Origin: Isochrysis galbana
Taxonomy: Eukaryota; Haptophyta; Isochrysidales; Isochrysidaceae
Assembly (NCBI GenBank): GCA_018136815.1
Contig: CM030931.1
Location: 436,511-500,510, forward strand
Length of the DNA: 64,000 nucleotides
Direction of reading: 5' to 3'
In this document: positions 54,066-64,000 of the stretch, in pieces
Numbering within the stretch: the stretch's first letter is position 1
Layout of the letters: each line of letters begins with the position of its first letter
Made by a program: the position numbers and the translations under genes
The notes under the pieces: generated by a model
The model's database searches: none
The model's input: only the letters and a program-made list of their open reading frames with translations
What the model was told of the DNA's origin: nothing

Positions 54066-54731
54066 TGAAGGGCTTAGATTTAGATATGGTCTATGGTCTA
54101 TGGTCCGGTGGTCCGCCCCCCCCCCCCCCCCGGTGATCCGTTCCACCCTGCTTCCTCCTACGCCTCCCGGGCTGACGGCCGACTCTGTGCTCTGTCTCGG
54201 CCTTATCCTGTAAACGGGCGCGAGACTTACCGACTCCGCGCGCGCTCTCTCTCTCCCCTCTCCTGCGGCACGCGCTATGGCGCGCCTGCGGCAAGCCTCC
54301 AGCCTCCAGCTGCCCTCTGGCGACCCATGGAGGCTCCAGGAGGCCAGCTGAGGGGGCAGAGGAGGCTGGGGCTGGGCCCTGGCCTCCCCCTCCCCTGCCT
54401 CTCCCTCTCCCTCGCTGGCGCTCCTGAGCCTCAGGGCCTCAGGCCTCAGGGCCCCCCACGCTGCACATGTCTGCCTGTCGACCGGGGGGGAGGGGGGGTT
54501 GGAGCAATGGGCTGGCCACGACTAGCCAGGACGGGCGAATGGGGCGAGCCTGTGAATGAGAGAGTGGGTCAGTAGGGCAGTCTCCTCCTGGCAAGCCATC
54601 AGCGAGGCAGAGGCATATGCCAGGAGGATGGGTGGTTCCGGTTCCTCCCCCATGGCAGGGGAGAAGTGGGAGTGGGGAGAGGGGGGGGGGCTCGAGCCCC
54701 CCCATGGGTCAACCAAGTATTAACTTAGTTG
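54066..54731 (-). mobile_element. GC-rich retroposon, copy D (short form)
   Basis: Directly abuts copy C. It carries the same hairpin end (CAACTAAGTTAATACTTGGT) and the TCCTGTAAAC and TGCCTGTCGACC segments. It starts within the family's GAAGGGCTTAGATATGG block, so the tail is missing. Confidence 0.7.
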
Positions 54732-55137
54732 GCCTCCAAACACAGGGAAAACGGCCTGTTTTTGGCATTTCCAGAAACCCGGGAAAACACGGTAAAACCG
54801 TCTTTACCATGTGCCATGTGGACTAGGAAGTCTCCGACGGCCGCACCCACGTCCACGTCTAAAGTTTACTCCTACGGTTTTTTTTTCTTGTCTCCCCTTT
54901 CCCCCCTTTCCCTCCACTTGCACTGGCCTCTCTGACCTCCTCCCGCTCTCTCCGCTCTCCCCGCCCTCCTCTCTCCCCGCTCTCCCTGCCCAGCCGTGCC
55001 CCGCCACACACACCCTCTCTCCCCCGTACCTAGTTCCCCCTTCTCTCCCCCTCCCTCTTCCATCTCTCCTACTGCGCGGCCTTTCGGCCCCCCTTCCCCC
55101 TTTCTCTCTCTCTTTCCGGAGGCGGGAACCGTGTGCG
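54732..55137 (+). promoter_or_regulatory. Pyrimidine-rich leader before a possible first exon
   Basis: From ~54885 to 55130 the plus strand is mostly C/T and ends at ATG 55138. This is the same arrangement as at 2861-3040 and 25150-25565. Confidence 0.4.
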
Positions 55138-55362
55138 ATGGACTCCGACGACGAGGACTACATGTGCGGCTGGCAGCGCGTGCTCATGAAGCGGAGGCAA
55201 GCTGCCGAGGAGCGACAAATCAAGTGCAAGCGGAAGCCGACCGCCGAGCCCGGAGAGCCTCAGCCGATGCAGACCGGGTTCATGCCACTTCAATGGATGC
55301 AGCAGCCTGCGTGCAACACTCGCCCCACTGGTAGTCCGAGCAAGGCGCTCCGTACCCATTGA
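55138..55362 (+). CDS. Possible first exon of an unrecognised gene
   Basis: The frame from ATG 55138 begins MDSDDEDYMCGWQRVLMKRR, then a charged stretch (EERQIKCKRKP), and stops at 55360-55362. It follows a typical pyrimidine leader, which is the main support. A donor-like GTAGTC lies at ~55332. Further open stretches at ~55400-55435 and 55665-56107 could be later exons, but I could not link them in phase. No family recognised; it may be a gene relic. Confidence 0.35.
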   Translation: MDSDDEDYMCGWQRVLMKRRQAAEERQIKCKRKPTAEPGEPQPMQTGFMPLQWMQQPACNTRPTGSPSKALRTH

Positions 55363-57257
55363 GCGGCCAGACCACCTTGCAGAGATAAGCCTTCAGTCAG
55401 TGCGGGGCTCGGTCCCATGTGGCATGATGACTCCCGTGAGCAGCACGTCGCCATGGGTGGAGTAGCGGTAGAAGGACCATAATCCTGGCAACTTGCTGTT
55501 GTGGGTTGCCTTGGCCAGGATCGCAGTCGCCAGAGTCGTGGCTCACACGGAGTGGTCGCCTAGACCTCGACGTTTTGGGAAGGCAATTCCAAGAGGCCTA
55601 GGGTGAGGGGATGGGCTGTCCATACCTCAAGGCGCTGCGCAAGTCAGTGTCGTCGAATTCTATTCAGCTCTACCCAAGCCTGCCCACTGCGCGAGCATGT
55701 AGAGGGCTGTCTTCTCGACGGGATGCCCCTCGCAGCGAAGAACACGTGCCTTCAGATCCTGAGTTCAACAGGACCGTTTGATCCCCATGTGCTTCATATT
55801 CGAACCCTGATGCGCAGCTGGCTCAAGGGGTGCCCATACCGCCCTACGACCGCGTCCACAATATGTACGCTCGTGCATAATCCAGGCTTGCCCCTTTCGA
55901 AACAGTCGTATTGTGCTTCTGGGCTGCCGGTTCAAGTACAAGGGAAGGCTCGCACTCTGCAGAGCTGATCCTGCTGCTCTCCACTGGCGCGTACTGGCGC
56001 ATGCGCATACTGTTCACGCTTTGTCTGCACAGTGCGTGAATTCAATGCAGGATTGGGACAATGATGACACTAAGAAAGAAGGGCGAGCTGAATTTGGCGT
56101 GCTCTGATGGCGTCTTCCATGCACGCTAATTGATACACGGCGCAAATCATGGTCATTGTTTCGGTACGCATTTTAGTCGGGCCTCCCTTTCTTTCGAATT
56201 CTCTCTCTCGATTTCTCTTTTCCATGGCTACTTTTTAAAGCGGTGGTGGCACATCTTTGTTTTGTCGCAGCTACTATTGCCCCGCCAGGCTTGTGAATGA
56301 AACGTGTGATGTGGTGGTGGCAGCTACGCTACGCGCCATGCTACATAGTGTATGTCCGTCGGGGCTCACCCACGACTAAGATGGGGCATGTGCGCCAGAG
56401 CCATGTGTGGCAATCGGCTGTATGTGTGTGTGAGTGTGCATGTGTCGATTGTGAAGACGAATGGACGCGATGACTTGCACGAGCATGATTGGCGCCTAAT
56501 GGTTCGCAGAATGTAGGGCTCACATATAAGAGGCGGGACGCAACCTACTTACTTTTATAAGTGGGGGCCTCGTGCCCCCCTCACTCCATCGCGGACACCC
56601 CCCGGGGTGGGCCCGTAAGACCAAAAGCGTTCAATTATCCCCATCCCTGCTAACACCTTTCGTTGTCACCTGGAGGTTACTTGACTCAACTTGACACTTC
56701 ACATGTTGAAACACACACGTTGTCTGACTCCATCCACTCGATTTGGGGCAGGGTCGATATCTCGTTGAAATCACGATCCACGTCTCACACACAGCACCAA
56801 GTAGACTCTGCAAATCTGATGGGTGTATGTCCATACTTAAAAGCACCGACCGCGTTAAAGCAGAGCGTTGAAGACCTCGTCCAAGGTCACTTCATCTGAC
56901 GAGGACAAGTCCGCGCTTCTCACTTCTGAAAGCAACGAAGTCGTTGCTAGGCGTAGCGTGACCGAAAAGTGAGAGCTCACCACGAAGGGCGCGCCGCTCT
57001 TCCCAGATTCAGCGCGAAGCCGACCGTAGCTTTTCAAGCGCGCTTCCAAAGAGCACCGACCACGTAAAAGCAGACAACAAGTTTCGTCACACGTCTATAG
57101 GCTATAGGGAGGAGACGAGGAAGGGTGAGCAGTTCCCTGCAGTTGAGCAGTTTGAGCAGTTCCTTGTAGTTGAGCAGTTCCCTGGAGTCCGCCCTTGCCT
57201 CCCCCCCCTCCTCGCCTACCAGCCCCCCCCCCTTCCCCCTCCCCGCGTACCAGAATC
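55363..57257. other. Spacer without a supported gene
   Basis: Short open stretches only. 56550-56620 (GTGGGGGCCTCGTGCCCCCC onward) is a repeat whose inverse lies at 63300-63380. 56880-57060 holds a TAGGCGTAGC-type stretch of no recognised function. 57125-57185 has a GTTGAGCAGTT direct repeat. 57195-57257 is the C-rich leader of the ankyrin gene. Confidence 0.45.
56550..56620 (-). repeat. Dispersed GC-rich repeat end (inverse copy at ~63300-63380)
   Basis: CACTCCATCGCGGACACCCC and GGTGGGCCCGTA are shared, together with a preceding CCTACTTxTxxAAGTGGGGG. The partner is the end of the element at 62935-63390. Confidence 0.65.
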
Positions 57258-58601
57258 GCGATGGACTCCTCTTCTCTGACGCGTCCTATGGAACCAGACG
57301 AAGAGACCCGTCAAGTGTCACCTCACCTGTCTGCACGTCGCAACGGGAAGCTTCTATGGGATATTGCACTACGAATCAATTCCCACCTATAGAGGCCTTG
57401 GGTCAGGACATCGACTTCATGTATGTAGATGATTAATTAATTAATTAATTTCTTAATAGTCTCACCGCACACGCGACCGTGCAGCCTCTACTTTCTACTC
57501 ACGTAGGAAACTTTCTACACCCCCAATCCGCCGGCCCTTTCCCCCCGCCATCAGGCGACTCCCCCCGTGCACTACTAGGGGGATAGGGGAAAAGGGCTTA
57601 GATATGGTCGGTGGCCCGCGCCCCCCCCCGGCGATCCGTTCCCCCCTTCCTCCTACGCCTACCGGGCTGGCGGCGGCCTCGGTCCCGACTTATCCTGTAA
57701 ACAGGTGCGGGACTTACATATTTTCCGGTGAGCGGAGCTCTCGCTCCGCCCACCCCCTTCTCCGCGCTCTCTCTCCCCTCTCCTGCAGGCACGCGCGATG
57801 GCGCGCCTGCGACAGGCCTGCAGCTGCCCCTGGCGACCCCTGGAGGCCTCTGGAGGCCAGCTCAGGGGGCAGAGGAGGCTGGGGCTGGGCCCTGGCCTCC
57901 CCTGCCTCTCCCTCGCTGGCGCTCCTGTGCCTCAGGGGTCCCCAATCTGCACCTGTCTGCCTGTCGAACAGGGGGGGAGGGGGGGTTGGAGCGATGGGCT
58001 GGCCACGACAGGCCAGGACGCGCGAGGCAGGCAAGCCTGCCGGTGAGAGAGTGGGTCAGCAGGGCATTCTGCTCCTGGCAAGCCATCAGGCGTGCCAGGA
58101 GCATGGGTGGTTCCTCCCCCATGGCAGGGGAGGAGTGGAGAGAGGGGGGGGCTCGTGCCCCCCCATGGGGCAACCAAGTATAAACTTAGTTGATGTATGT
58201 AGATGATTACCATCAGACCAATTCACTGATGGAGGCATCCTCTCGCGGGCATTTCTGGTGCGTAAAGAATACATTGGAGTTGTTCAAGGATCGGCAGAAG
58301 AGCGCATCTGCATTGGTGACGTTTGTCAACCAGGTTGGAGCTACCCAAAAGCAGACAGCCCTTATTTATCATGGCTGCCAAGCGAGGGCATGCTCATATT
58401 GTGGTTGAACTCCTCAGTGCTGGTGCCATGATTGAAGCTATGGATGATGATGGATATACTCCTCTACTTCATGCCTGTAAGATGAATCACATAGAAGTGG
58501 CCGAAGTGCTCCTTGCGAACGGTGCTCACATCAGCAACAACATTCTTCAGATGACCAACGATGACACAATGATCAATCTACTGACGCGTGCTGGGGCTTG
58601 A
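57258..58601 (+). pseudogene. Ankyrin-repeat gene broken by retroposon copy E
   Basis: The reading frame EALGQDIDFMYVDD (to 57433) is interrupted by a 757-bp insertion and resumes as MYVDDYHQTNSLMEASSRG at 58193, in the same frame, because the 17-bp target duplication repeats the MYVDD codons. A second lesion near 58370 shifts the frame by one base between QTALIY and MAAKRGHAHIVVELL; the two halves belong to one ankyrin repeat. A further repeat follows (DDDGYTPLLHACKMNHIEVA), ending TMINLLTRAGA at 58601. Ankyrin repeats bind proteins; nothing more specific can be said. The ATG at 57258 (MDSSSLTRPMEPDEE) follows a C-rich leader but is in a different frame from 57380-57433, so an intron or another lesion lies between. 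Confidence 0.75.
57436..58192 (-). mobile_element. GC-rich retroposon, copy E, with 17-bp target duplication
   Basis: ATGTATGTAGATGATTA occurs at 57419-57435 and 58193-58209. On the minus strand the element starts with the CAACTAAGTTTATACTTGGT hairpin and ends in a repeated AATT tail (plus-strand ATTAATTAATTAATT). Long target duplications and a simple-repeat tail are hallmarks of LINE-driven retroposition. Confidence 0.88.
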
Positions 58602-59778
58602 AAGGACCTCCCCAAACTTGGGTGCATTTCGGTAGAACTGACACGAGTGTGATGGGAGATTTATTTTTTTGGAAGGGGGAGGGGGGGAGAATCGCACCAT
58701 TTCCTGGCTAAGATTTTCGTGCCAGCCCATTGCTCCAGCCCCTGCTCCCCCACGGTCGACAGGCAGACAGGTGCAGCGTGGGGGTCCGAGAGGCTTAGGA
58801 GCGCCAGCGAGGAAGAGGCAAGGGAGGCCAGGGCCCTCGGGGCCTCCAGCAGCCTCCCGGGGTCGCCAATGGGCAAGTGGAGGCCTGCCGCAGGCGCGCC
58901 ATCTCATGTGCTGCAGGAGAGGGGAGAGAGCGCGCCGAGAGGGGGGGGGGGGGGAAGGGTGTGAGCGAGAGCTCCGCCCACCGAAAGATTGGTAAGTCCC
59001 GCGCCTGTTGCCTGTTTACAGGATAAGTCGGGCGACCGACGACCGACGAGGCCGAGGCCGCCGACCTGGAGACACGGGAGGAAGGGGGGGAATGATCACC
59101 GGGGGGGGGGGGGGGGGGGGCGGGCCACCGGACCATATCTAAGCCCTTCACCCCTATCCCCCTTGTAGTGCACGGGGAGAGTCGCCTGATTGCGGGGGGG
59201 TAAGGACTGAGGGGTGGGGGTGTAGAAAGTTTGCTGCGGCTGAAGCGTGAATGAAAGTAGGGAGTCCACGGCCGCGTATGTGGTGGGAATATTAAGTTTA
59301 TTATTCTGTAGTTTATCTTCATAAAAAGGCTGCGAATACCGGGCGCCGGCGCAGGGGGAAGGGGCTTTCTCGATGAACAAAGCTTATCGGCTTGAACAAC
59401 TTCTCTTTGTGTACACCGGCTCAGCCGCTAGTACCACTTCATATGGCTGGTGGGCTGGAGAAACTTTGCCACCTCACTAACAATGCCCATGCGAGTTGCT
59501 CAACGATTCCTCCGCTTAAGGAATGCTCAAAGGCGACGATGCGCAAAGCATTCGTGTACGTGGCGGTAGAGCCATGTAAGAGCCATGATTTGTGAGGATA
59601 TGACTTGTGCGGTACACGCTGCCCATTCTGGCGGAACGTGGTAGCAATTGGCTCCTATGTGTCCGCGGCGTGGCCGTGCCGATTGCTATATGACACGCGT
59701 CGTGTTTGCTCATCCTTTAGGCGCGGTTCATTGCGACGTCCCTTTTCTCGTCTCTCGACGCGCGCATGCGGCGGTCCC
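58602..59778. other. Spacer with retroposon copy F
   Basis: Besides copy F (58708-59300), nothing is recognised between the ankyrin remnant and the ZCCHC17-like gene stop. A 20-base G run lies at ~59100. Confidence 0.5.
58708..59300 (+). mobile_element. GC-rich retroposon, copy F, 5'-truncated, opposite orientation
   Basis: Sequence from CCAGCCCATTGCTCCAGCCC to CCACGGCCGCGTATGTGG and AATATTAAG matches the minus strand of copies A and E. The hairpin end is missing, so the copy is shortened at its 5' end as LINE-type insertions often are. Confidence 0.75.
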
Positions 59779-61635
59779 TCAGCGATCGTGGCGCGGCCTC
59801 TTATGGGTCTTCTCTTTCTTATGCTTGTGGTGGCTCTTTCGCTCGCCCTTCTCCTTCTTCCTTTTCTTCTCCCTCTTTTCTCGCTTCCTCTTCTCTTTCT
59901 TCTCTTTCTTCTGCTCGCGCTTCTCCTTGCGCCGCTGCTCCTTGGCGCGTCCTTTCGCGAGCAACCGAGCTGTAAGCTCTAGCTGTAACTCCGCACGCGC
60001 GTCCGTGCCTCCCGCCGTCCCCGGCGGCGGCGGCGGAGGTGCGCGCCCCGTCGACGGCACCACAAGGTTGTACTTGCCTTTTTCCGGTGGAGGCTGTGGC
60101 TCTCTCTCGCCATGCGCGCCCACTGGGTCCTCATCCGGCAATAAGGCGTACTCTCCGGTTCCCAATTGCTTGCCACCATACTCCGGCACTTGCAGTGCGG
60201 CCATCGAGTCGCGTCGAGGCTCACCATCCATCCGTCCACCGCCGCCACCACTGCCCTTCCGATCGGCATCGGATTGCGCCTCAACGTGAGTGGGGTCGAG
60301 ATCGCGCCCATCGCTCTGCGAACAGAGCTTCATAGAGAGTGAATACCGCCCCGCTGCCACATCAACCGCCGTCACCTTGACGAAGACTTCCTGTCCGACC
60401 TCGAGAATGTGTGGCAGGTCCTCGGCATCGACCCGAGAGTTTGAGATTTGAGAAATGTGCAACAAGCCATTCTTGCGAAATCCTGGCAGCGAAATGAAGG
60501 CTCCAAAAGAATTCAGCTTGGCGACTTCCCCCTTGTGGATGGAGAATTGCTCAGGGTACTGATCAGATGCGCCAGGCCCGCGCTCTTGCCGTGGCTTGGG
60601 GCAGTCGCGCAAGAGATGACCCACTTCCCCGCAGTTGTAACATTCCCCACTGCCCCCGCTCTTGCCAGGATGGCCGCTGTCGAGCGTAGCCTCCTCTCGC
60701 AGCTCGCCACTATCTTGATCGACATTTTTCATCGAGCATGACACACGATACGGGCGGCCGCTCCCTTTGACGGACAAGATGTGGACCCATACATCGTCCC
60801 CGACACGCGCAACCTCCTCAACCTTCTCAACGCGTTGCGGCGCCAGCTGCGATATGTGCACCAGGCCTTGCGAGCGGTACCCTGGCATTGACACAAATGC
60901 GCCGAATGAAGTGATGGATGCCACTCGAGCTCGCAACACAGCACCAGGGTCGGGTGCATCAAGTAAAAACTCGTCAGGCACCTGTGGTGAACGCGGCCTC
61001 CGCACTGGTGGCGATCGTGACCGGTCTCGCCAACCGCGCGGATGGCTCCTCCATGGCGAGGGGGATCGTTTGGACGAGGTCCAACCCGGGGGTGGTGGAG
61101 GCGGTGGCCTTCGGCCATGCAGGCTGCGGCTGCGGCTGCGGCTGCGGCTGCGCCCGCGGCTGCGGCTGCGGCTGCGGTTGCGCCCGCGGCTGCGGTTGTG
61201 CCCGCGGCTGCGGTTGCGCCCGCGGCTTCGTATGTCCCGGTGGCTGTGCCGGTGGCTGCGCCCGTAACTGTCACTCCGGCTATGACTTCGGCGGCGTCGC
61301 CCGCCGCCACTGTAGCGGTGGCTGTCAGCCCCACATTCACGGCTGCGACGTCGCGCGCCAGTAGGCCTCGATGGCGAGGGACGCCGCACAGGGCGTGGGC
61401 TACTACTCCTCTGCCTCCCCCCTTGGCGTTGCGGGCTCGTACTTCTCGAATGGTTGCGGCTGCATGCGCTGCTGCTGCTTCCGCTGCTACTTTCACTGCT
61501 TCTGCTTCTGCTTTCGCTGCTTCTTCCGCTTCCGCTTCCGCTTCTGCTGCTGCTGCTTCTGCTGCTGCTGCTCTTGCCCCCCCCCGCCTGGCTGCTGCCT
61601 GCCGAGCGGCTTCGGCTGAAGTTCCTCTTTGGCAT
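59779..61635 (-). CDS. ZCCHC17-like S1 and zinc-knuckle RNA-binding protein
   Basis: A single exon of 618 residues. The start MPKRNFSRSRSAG was chosen because it follows a pyrimidine-rich leader and begins the Ser/Arg region. Residues ~5-220 are an RS-rich domain (SRSRSRGRSRSRSRSRS), typical of nuclear splicing-related proteins. S1 domain 1 lies at ~230-305 (VASITSFGAFVSMPG; GLVHISQLAP). A CCHC knuckle is at ~330 (CYNCGEVGHLLRDC). S1 domain 2 is at ~365-440 (GEVAKLNSFGAFISLPGF; GLLHISQISNSRVD), followed by YSLSMKLCSQSDGRDLDP, a match to the S1 end of ZCCHC17/pNO40. The last ~60 residues are Lys/Glu/Arg-rich, probably nuclear or nucleolar targeting. Metazoan ZCCHC17 has one S1 and ~240 residues, so this is an expanded version. 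Confidence 0.8.
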   Translation of the reverse strand: MPKRNFSRSRSAGSSQAGGGKSSSSRSSSSRSGSGSGRSSESRSRSSESSSGSSSSACSRNHSRSTSPQRQGGRQRSSSPRPVRRPSPSRPTGARRRSRECGADSHRYSGGGRRRRSHSRSDSYGRSHRHSHRDIRSRGRNRSRGHNRSRGRNRSRSRSRGRSRSRSRSRSLHGRRPPPPPPPGWTSSKRSPSPWRSHPRGWRDRSRSPPVRRPRSPQVPDEFLLDAPDPGAVLRARVASITSFGAFVSMPGYRSQGLVHISQLAPQRVEKVEEVARVGDDVWVHILSVKGSGRPYRVSCSMKNVDQDSGELREEATLDSGHPGKSGGSGECYNCGEVGHLLRDCPKPRQERGPGASDQYPEQFSIHKGEVAKLNSFGAFISLPGFRKNGLLHISQISNSRVDAEDLPHILEVGQEVFVKVTAVDVAAGRYSLSMKLCSQSDGRDLDPTHVEAQSDADRKGSGGGGGRMDGEPRRDSMAALQVPEYGGKQLGTGEYALLPDEDPVGAHGEREPQPPPEKGKYNLVVPSTGRAPPPPPPGTAGGTDARAELQLELTARLLAKGRAKEQRRKEKREQKKEKKEKRKREKREKKRKKEKGERKSHHKHKKEKTHKRPRHDR

Positions 61636-61800
61636 GGCGTGCGGCGGGGAGCGGCAGCGCGGGGGAGAGGGAAGAAGGGAGGGAGAGGGAGCAGAAGGGC
61701 CGGGAGGAGTGGGCGGGCGGGCGGGGGGGGGGGGGGGGGGGGAGGAGGGAGGCGGGACTTGCGAGTCCGATGGCCGAGGGGCTCGTCGCACGCGCGCGGG
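61636..61800 (-). promoter_or_regulatory. Pyrimidine-rich leader of the ZCCHC17-like gene
   Basis: On the minus strand the ~130 bases before the ATG are mostly C/T (plus strand: GGGAGAGGG and a ~20-base G run). Confidence 0.4.
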
Positions 61801-62479
61801 ACGGAAGAGAGAGAGGGGAGAGAGTACGAGGAGATGATAGCCGAGCAGCTAGATTTCTTGTACTACGCTTTACACTTTACACTTTACTACTATAGGCTGT
61901 ATTCACATTTGTATATTGAATACCGCTACTCGCCATTTGGCTGTGGGACAGAAGAAGGTCGAGGATGTTGGAATAGTACCGCGCTGGTGCGGGCGAAGTG
62001 TCATCACACAGACGGCTACGTGCGGCGTCAGACTTGTCTTTAGTGACGCGCATGCGACATGCGTCTCGAGTCTCGAGTCTCGAGTGTCCAGTGTCCAGTG
62101 TGGAGTGTGGTCTTGGTCTTGGTCTTGGTACTAAGCTCAACGGTCAGGGAAGTTGCTCTCCCACGTGCGGCATCGGTACTATCTTGAGCGACGAGCTGCA
62201 AGCATGAATCTCCAACGTCCAACAACCACCTGATTTGTAACGAGCTCACAAACAACCAGGGCCAGGGCATCTGTCTGCCTTTAGTGACGATGCCCGGAAC
62301 TAGGGCCAGGGCATCTGCCTTTAGTAACGAAGACGAAGGTCGCGTTCCGTCAAAAGACAAAAGAGGACCATGTGACATGTGAAATTTTAAGTTTTTTTTA
62401 TCTAATTTAACTTTAAATTTGAAACTAACTCTAATGAGTTTACTTACAGCCAAAACTCTGCCGAAAACTCGTCTATTAT

Positions 62480-62670
62480 TAATTATTGTTACTGCTATTG
62501 ACTTATATTATGTATTACTATTACTATATCTATATATATATAATGAATAATGATACTGAAACTATATAATATTCTTACCGCACATGCACATGCCACATGC
62601 GGATGTGGACCCACTACTTTATTTAACACAGGACACTTTCTACACCCCAACTCCTTCCCAGCAACTCCGA
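62480..62670 (-). mobile_element. GC-rich retroposon, copy G, diverged tail fragment
   Basis: ACTTTCTACACCCCAACTCC, GTGGACCCACTACTTTAT and CTTACCGCACATGC match the tail-proximal 100 bases of copies A, B and E with many changes. An A/T-rich stretch follows in the tail position. Confidence 0.6.
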
Positions 62671-62904
62671 ATGCCGAACGAATGACGAATGACGAGTGGC
62701 ATTGCATCCAACATCCAACAGGCCTGCCCCAAACAAACCCGCACTCCGAACCAGGCTCTTATTGGTAGTGCACCAGAGTTGGACCCCGGAAACCGAAGAC
62801 AAAGGAATGAAGGGGGGAAAGGGAGGAGGTGGAGAGAGGGGATGTAAGGGCGGTGTCGTGGCAGTGACAGGGTAACCTAGAACCTACCTAGCTAGGATTA
62901 GTAG

Positions 62905-63390
62905 GCGTGTAGGCGTGTAGCCCGGAATCTTCAGATGTTTTTTTTCTACACCCCAATTTCCCTGGTCCTTTTGCAGCTTTGGGGGCAGTGGAGGTTGGGG
63001 CTCAGCCCCTGGCCCCCCCGCCCCCCCTGCCTCTGCCTCTCCCACGCTCACCTCGCTGGCCATGGGAGCCGCCGAAAGGCTTTCAAAGGCCCCTGTATGC
63101 TTGGCGACCAGGGATGGGGGGTGGGGGGTAAGTCTGCTCGAGGGCAGGCCTGGCGCGGGCGTGGGAGTGCAGCTCGCGGCCCGCGGCCCGCGCCCACGCC
63201 CACTAGGGGCCTGGGCCAGCTTGATGAGTGCCCAGCCCCAGCCAGACCAGAAGGCAGGTGCAGGTGCTGAGGTCTGGCAGGGGCTGAGATTGATTGTACG
63301 GGCCCACCTTGGGGGGTGTCCGCGATGGAGTGAGAGGGGCGCGAGGCCCCCGTTGACCATTGACCCCCACTTTCAAAAGTAGGTTGAGTT
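62905..63390 (-). mobile_element. Related GC-rich repeat (second family)
   Basis: Minus-strand sense starts CTACTTTTGAAAGTGGGGG and ends GGGGTGTAGAAAAAAAACAT then CTGAAGATTCCGGGCT. Its start matches 56550-56620 and its end matches 5200-5240. The centre resembles the retroposon family (TTGGGGCTCAGCCCCTGGCC). Confidence 0.55.
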
Positions 63391-64000
63391 GCGAGTTGTA
63401 TATAGAATAGAATCCTTAAAAATACGATCCCTTCCCATCCTCACCCCCAGCACCTGCGCGCTACTTTCCAAAATTAGTCCCTCGCGCGAGCCAATCTGAC
63501 ATGAGGTGAAAGAAGGTGAACTTGAGACAGCTACACGCACATGGTGCACATTGTATTACATTTGCCATGGTGCCATAAGTGCCGATGGCTGAGGGCATCA
63601 TGAGACTTGTACACACCTATCACGCTTGAACTTGAACACAGCGCAGCACGGATGAACGTAGTATCAAGGTATAGAATAGCGGTGGACAATGACGCTGTGG
63701 TGGAGGTGCCAGCAAAAAATGAGCAGCGACAACACGTACACACTGCGGGACAAGACAGCGAGTCGCAGTGGAGCCGGGTTCTACCGATGAAATGGCGTGC
63801 ACCGTTATGGCACCGTTCGGAGTGCGCATGACGAGCCCGACACTGCTACCCAGGACGCGAACATGCGCATCATGCATGGGGCATGCGAAATGGCAGCATG
63901 GGAATCAATGATCTGGACAGCGACGGGACAACGAGACCTAGAGAACGCTCTCGCCAGCCCGCTCTCACATTCGCTTTTCCTTCAAGCTCACGCCATAGGC

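Larger units (their letters stand above)
61801..64000. other. Repeat-rich end of window, no gene recognised
   Basis: 62070-62100 has TCGAGTCTCGAGTCTCGAG and GTGTCCAGTGTCCA repeats. 62270-62330 holds a direct duplication of AGGGCCAGGGCATCTGCCTTTAG. 62335-62360 is an inverse copy of the GTCGCGTTCCGTCAAAAG element end. 63400-64000 shows nothing I can name. Confidence 0.5.

Noticed and set aside
61042..62043. Plus-strand Ala-rich frame of 333 residues
   Set aside because: It is antisense to the RS-rich domain of the ZCCHC17-like gene and reflects its hexanucleotide repeats.

Overview
This window is nuclear DNA from a GC-rich, photosynthetic protist. Three things show this: a nucleus-type RNA polymerase II large subunit with a heptad C-terminal tail, short GT-AG introns in nearly every gene, and a ferredoxin-NADP+ reductase whose N-terminus reads as a hydrophobic signal peptide followed by a basic transit-like stretch. 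That bipartite leader suggests a secondary-plastid alga. A haptophyte is my best guess, but the lineage is inferred and not proven. The window holds one 100-base run of N (13901-14000).

Layout. 1-954: 3' end of a TLC-like membrane protein (+). 1770-2768: an element with inverted termini. 3041-4738: a Golgi-type glycosyltransferase-like protein (+). 5296-8014: a LINE retrotransposon truncated before its reverse transcriptase. 9380-11015 (-) and 11800-13224 (+): plastid FNR and an LPA1/REP27-like photosystem II assembly protein, transcribed divergently from a G-tract-rich spacer. 14103-19645 (-): a UBR1-type N-recognin with UBR box and ClpS-like domain, cut off by the assembly gap. 20000-25150: decayed retroelement pieces, minisatellites and a small TPR ORF. 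25566-33711 (+): a 2,491-residue KDM5/JARID1-type protein with a degenerate JmjC iron site. 33712-37330: retroelement fragments, a tandem repeat, a RING-H2 exon and a long GA tract. 37340-41729 (+): a TRF4/TUTase-type nucleotidyltransferase with a C-terminal dsRBD-like region. 41945-43826: two copies of a GC-rich retroposon. 44353-51648 (-): RPB1 with about 32 heptads. 52690-55137: a palindromic minisatellite and two more retroposon copies. 55138-58601: a possible first exon and an ankyrin-repeat gene broken by a further retroposon copy. 59779-61635 (-): a ZCCHC17-like S1/zinc-knuckle RNA-binding protein. The rest is repeat-rich spacer.

The recognisable genes are mostly housekeeping and regulatory: transcription (RPB1), chromatin (KDM5), RNA tailing and binding (TUTase, S1/CCHC), protein turnover (UBR, RING) and plastid electron transport and assembly (FNR, LPA1-like). 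They are not an operon. They share one architecture: almost every start codon is preceded on the sense strand by 100-400 bases of nearly pure C/T, which I read as a shared promoter or 5' leader type.

Exon joins were chosen by hand from GT/AG sites, reading-phase agreement and fit to the known families. In FNR, UBR, KDM5, the TUTase and RPB1 every junction keeps phase. The most interesting points are the multi-copy GC-rich retroposon family with 16-17 bp target duplications (one copy inside an ankyrin gene), the apparently dead KDM5, the TUTase-dsRBD fusion, and the pyrimidine-tract gene starts.
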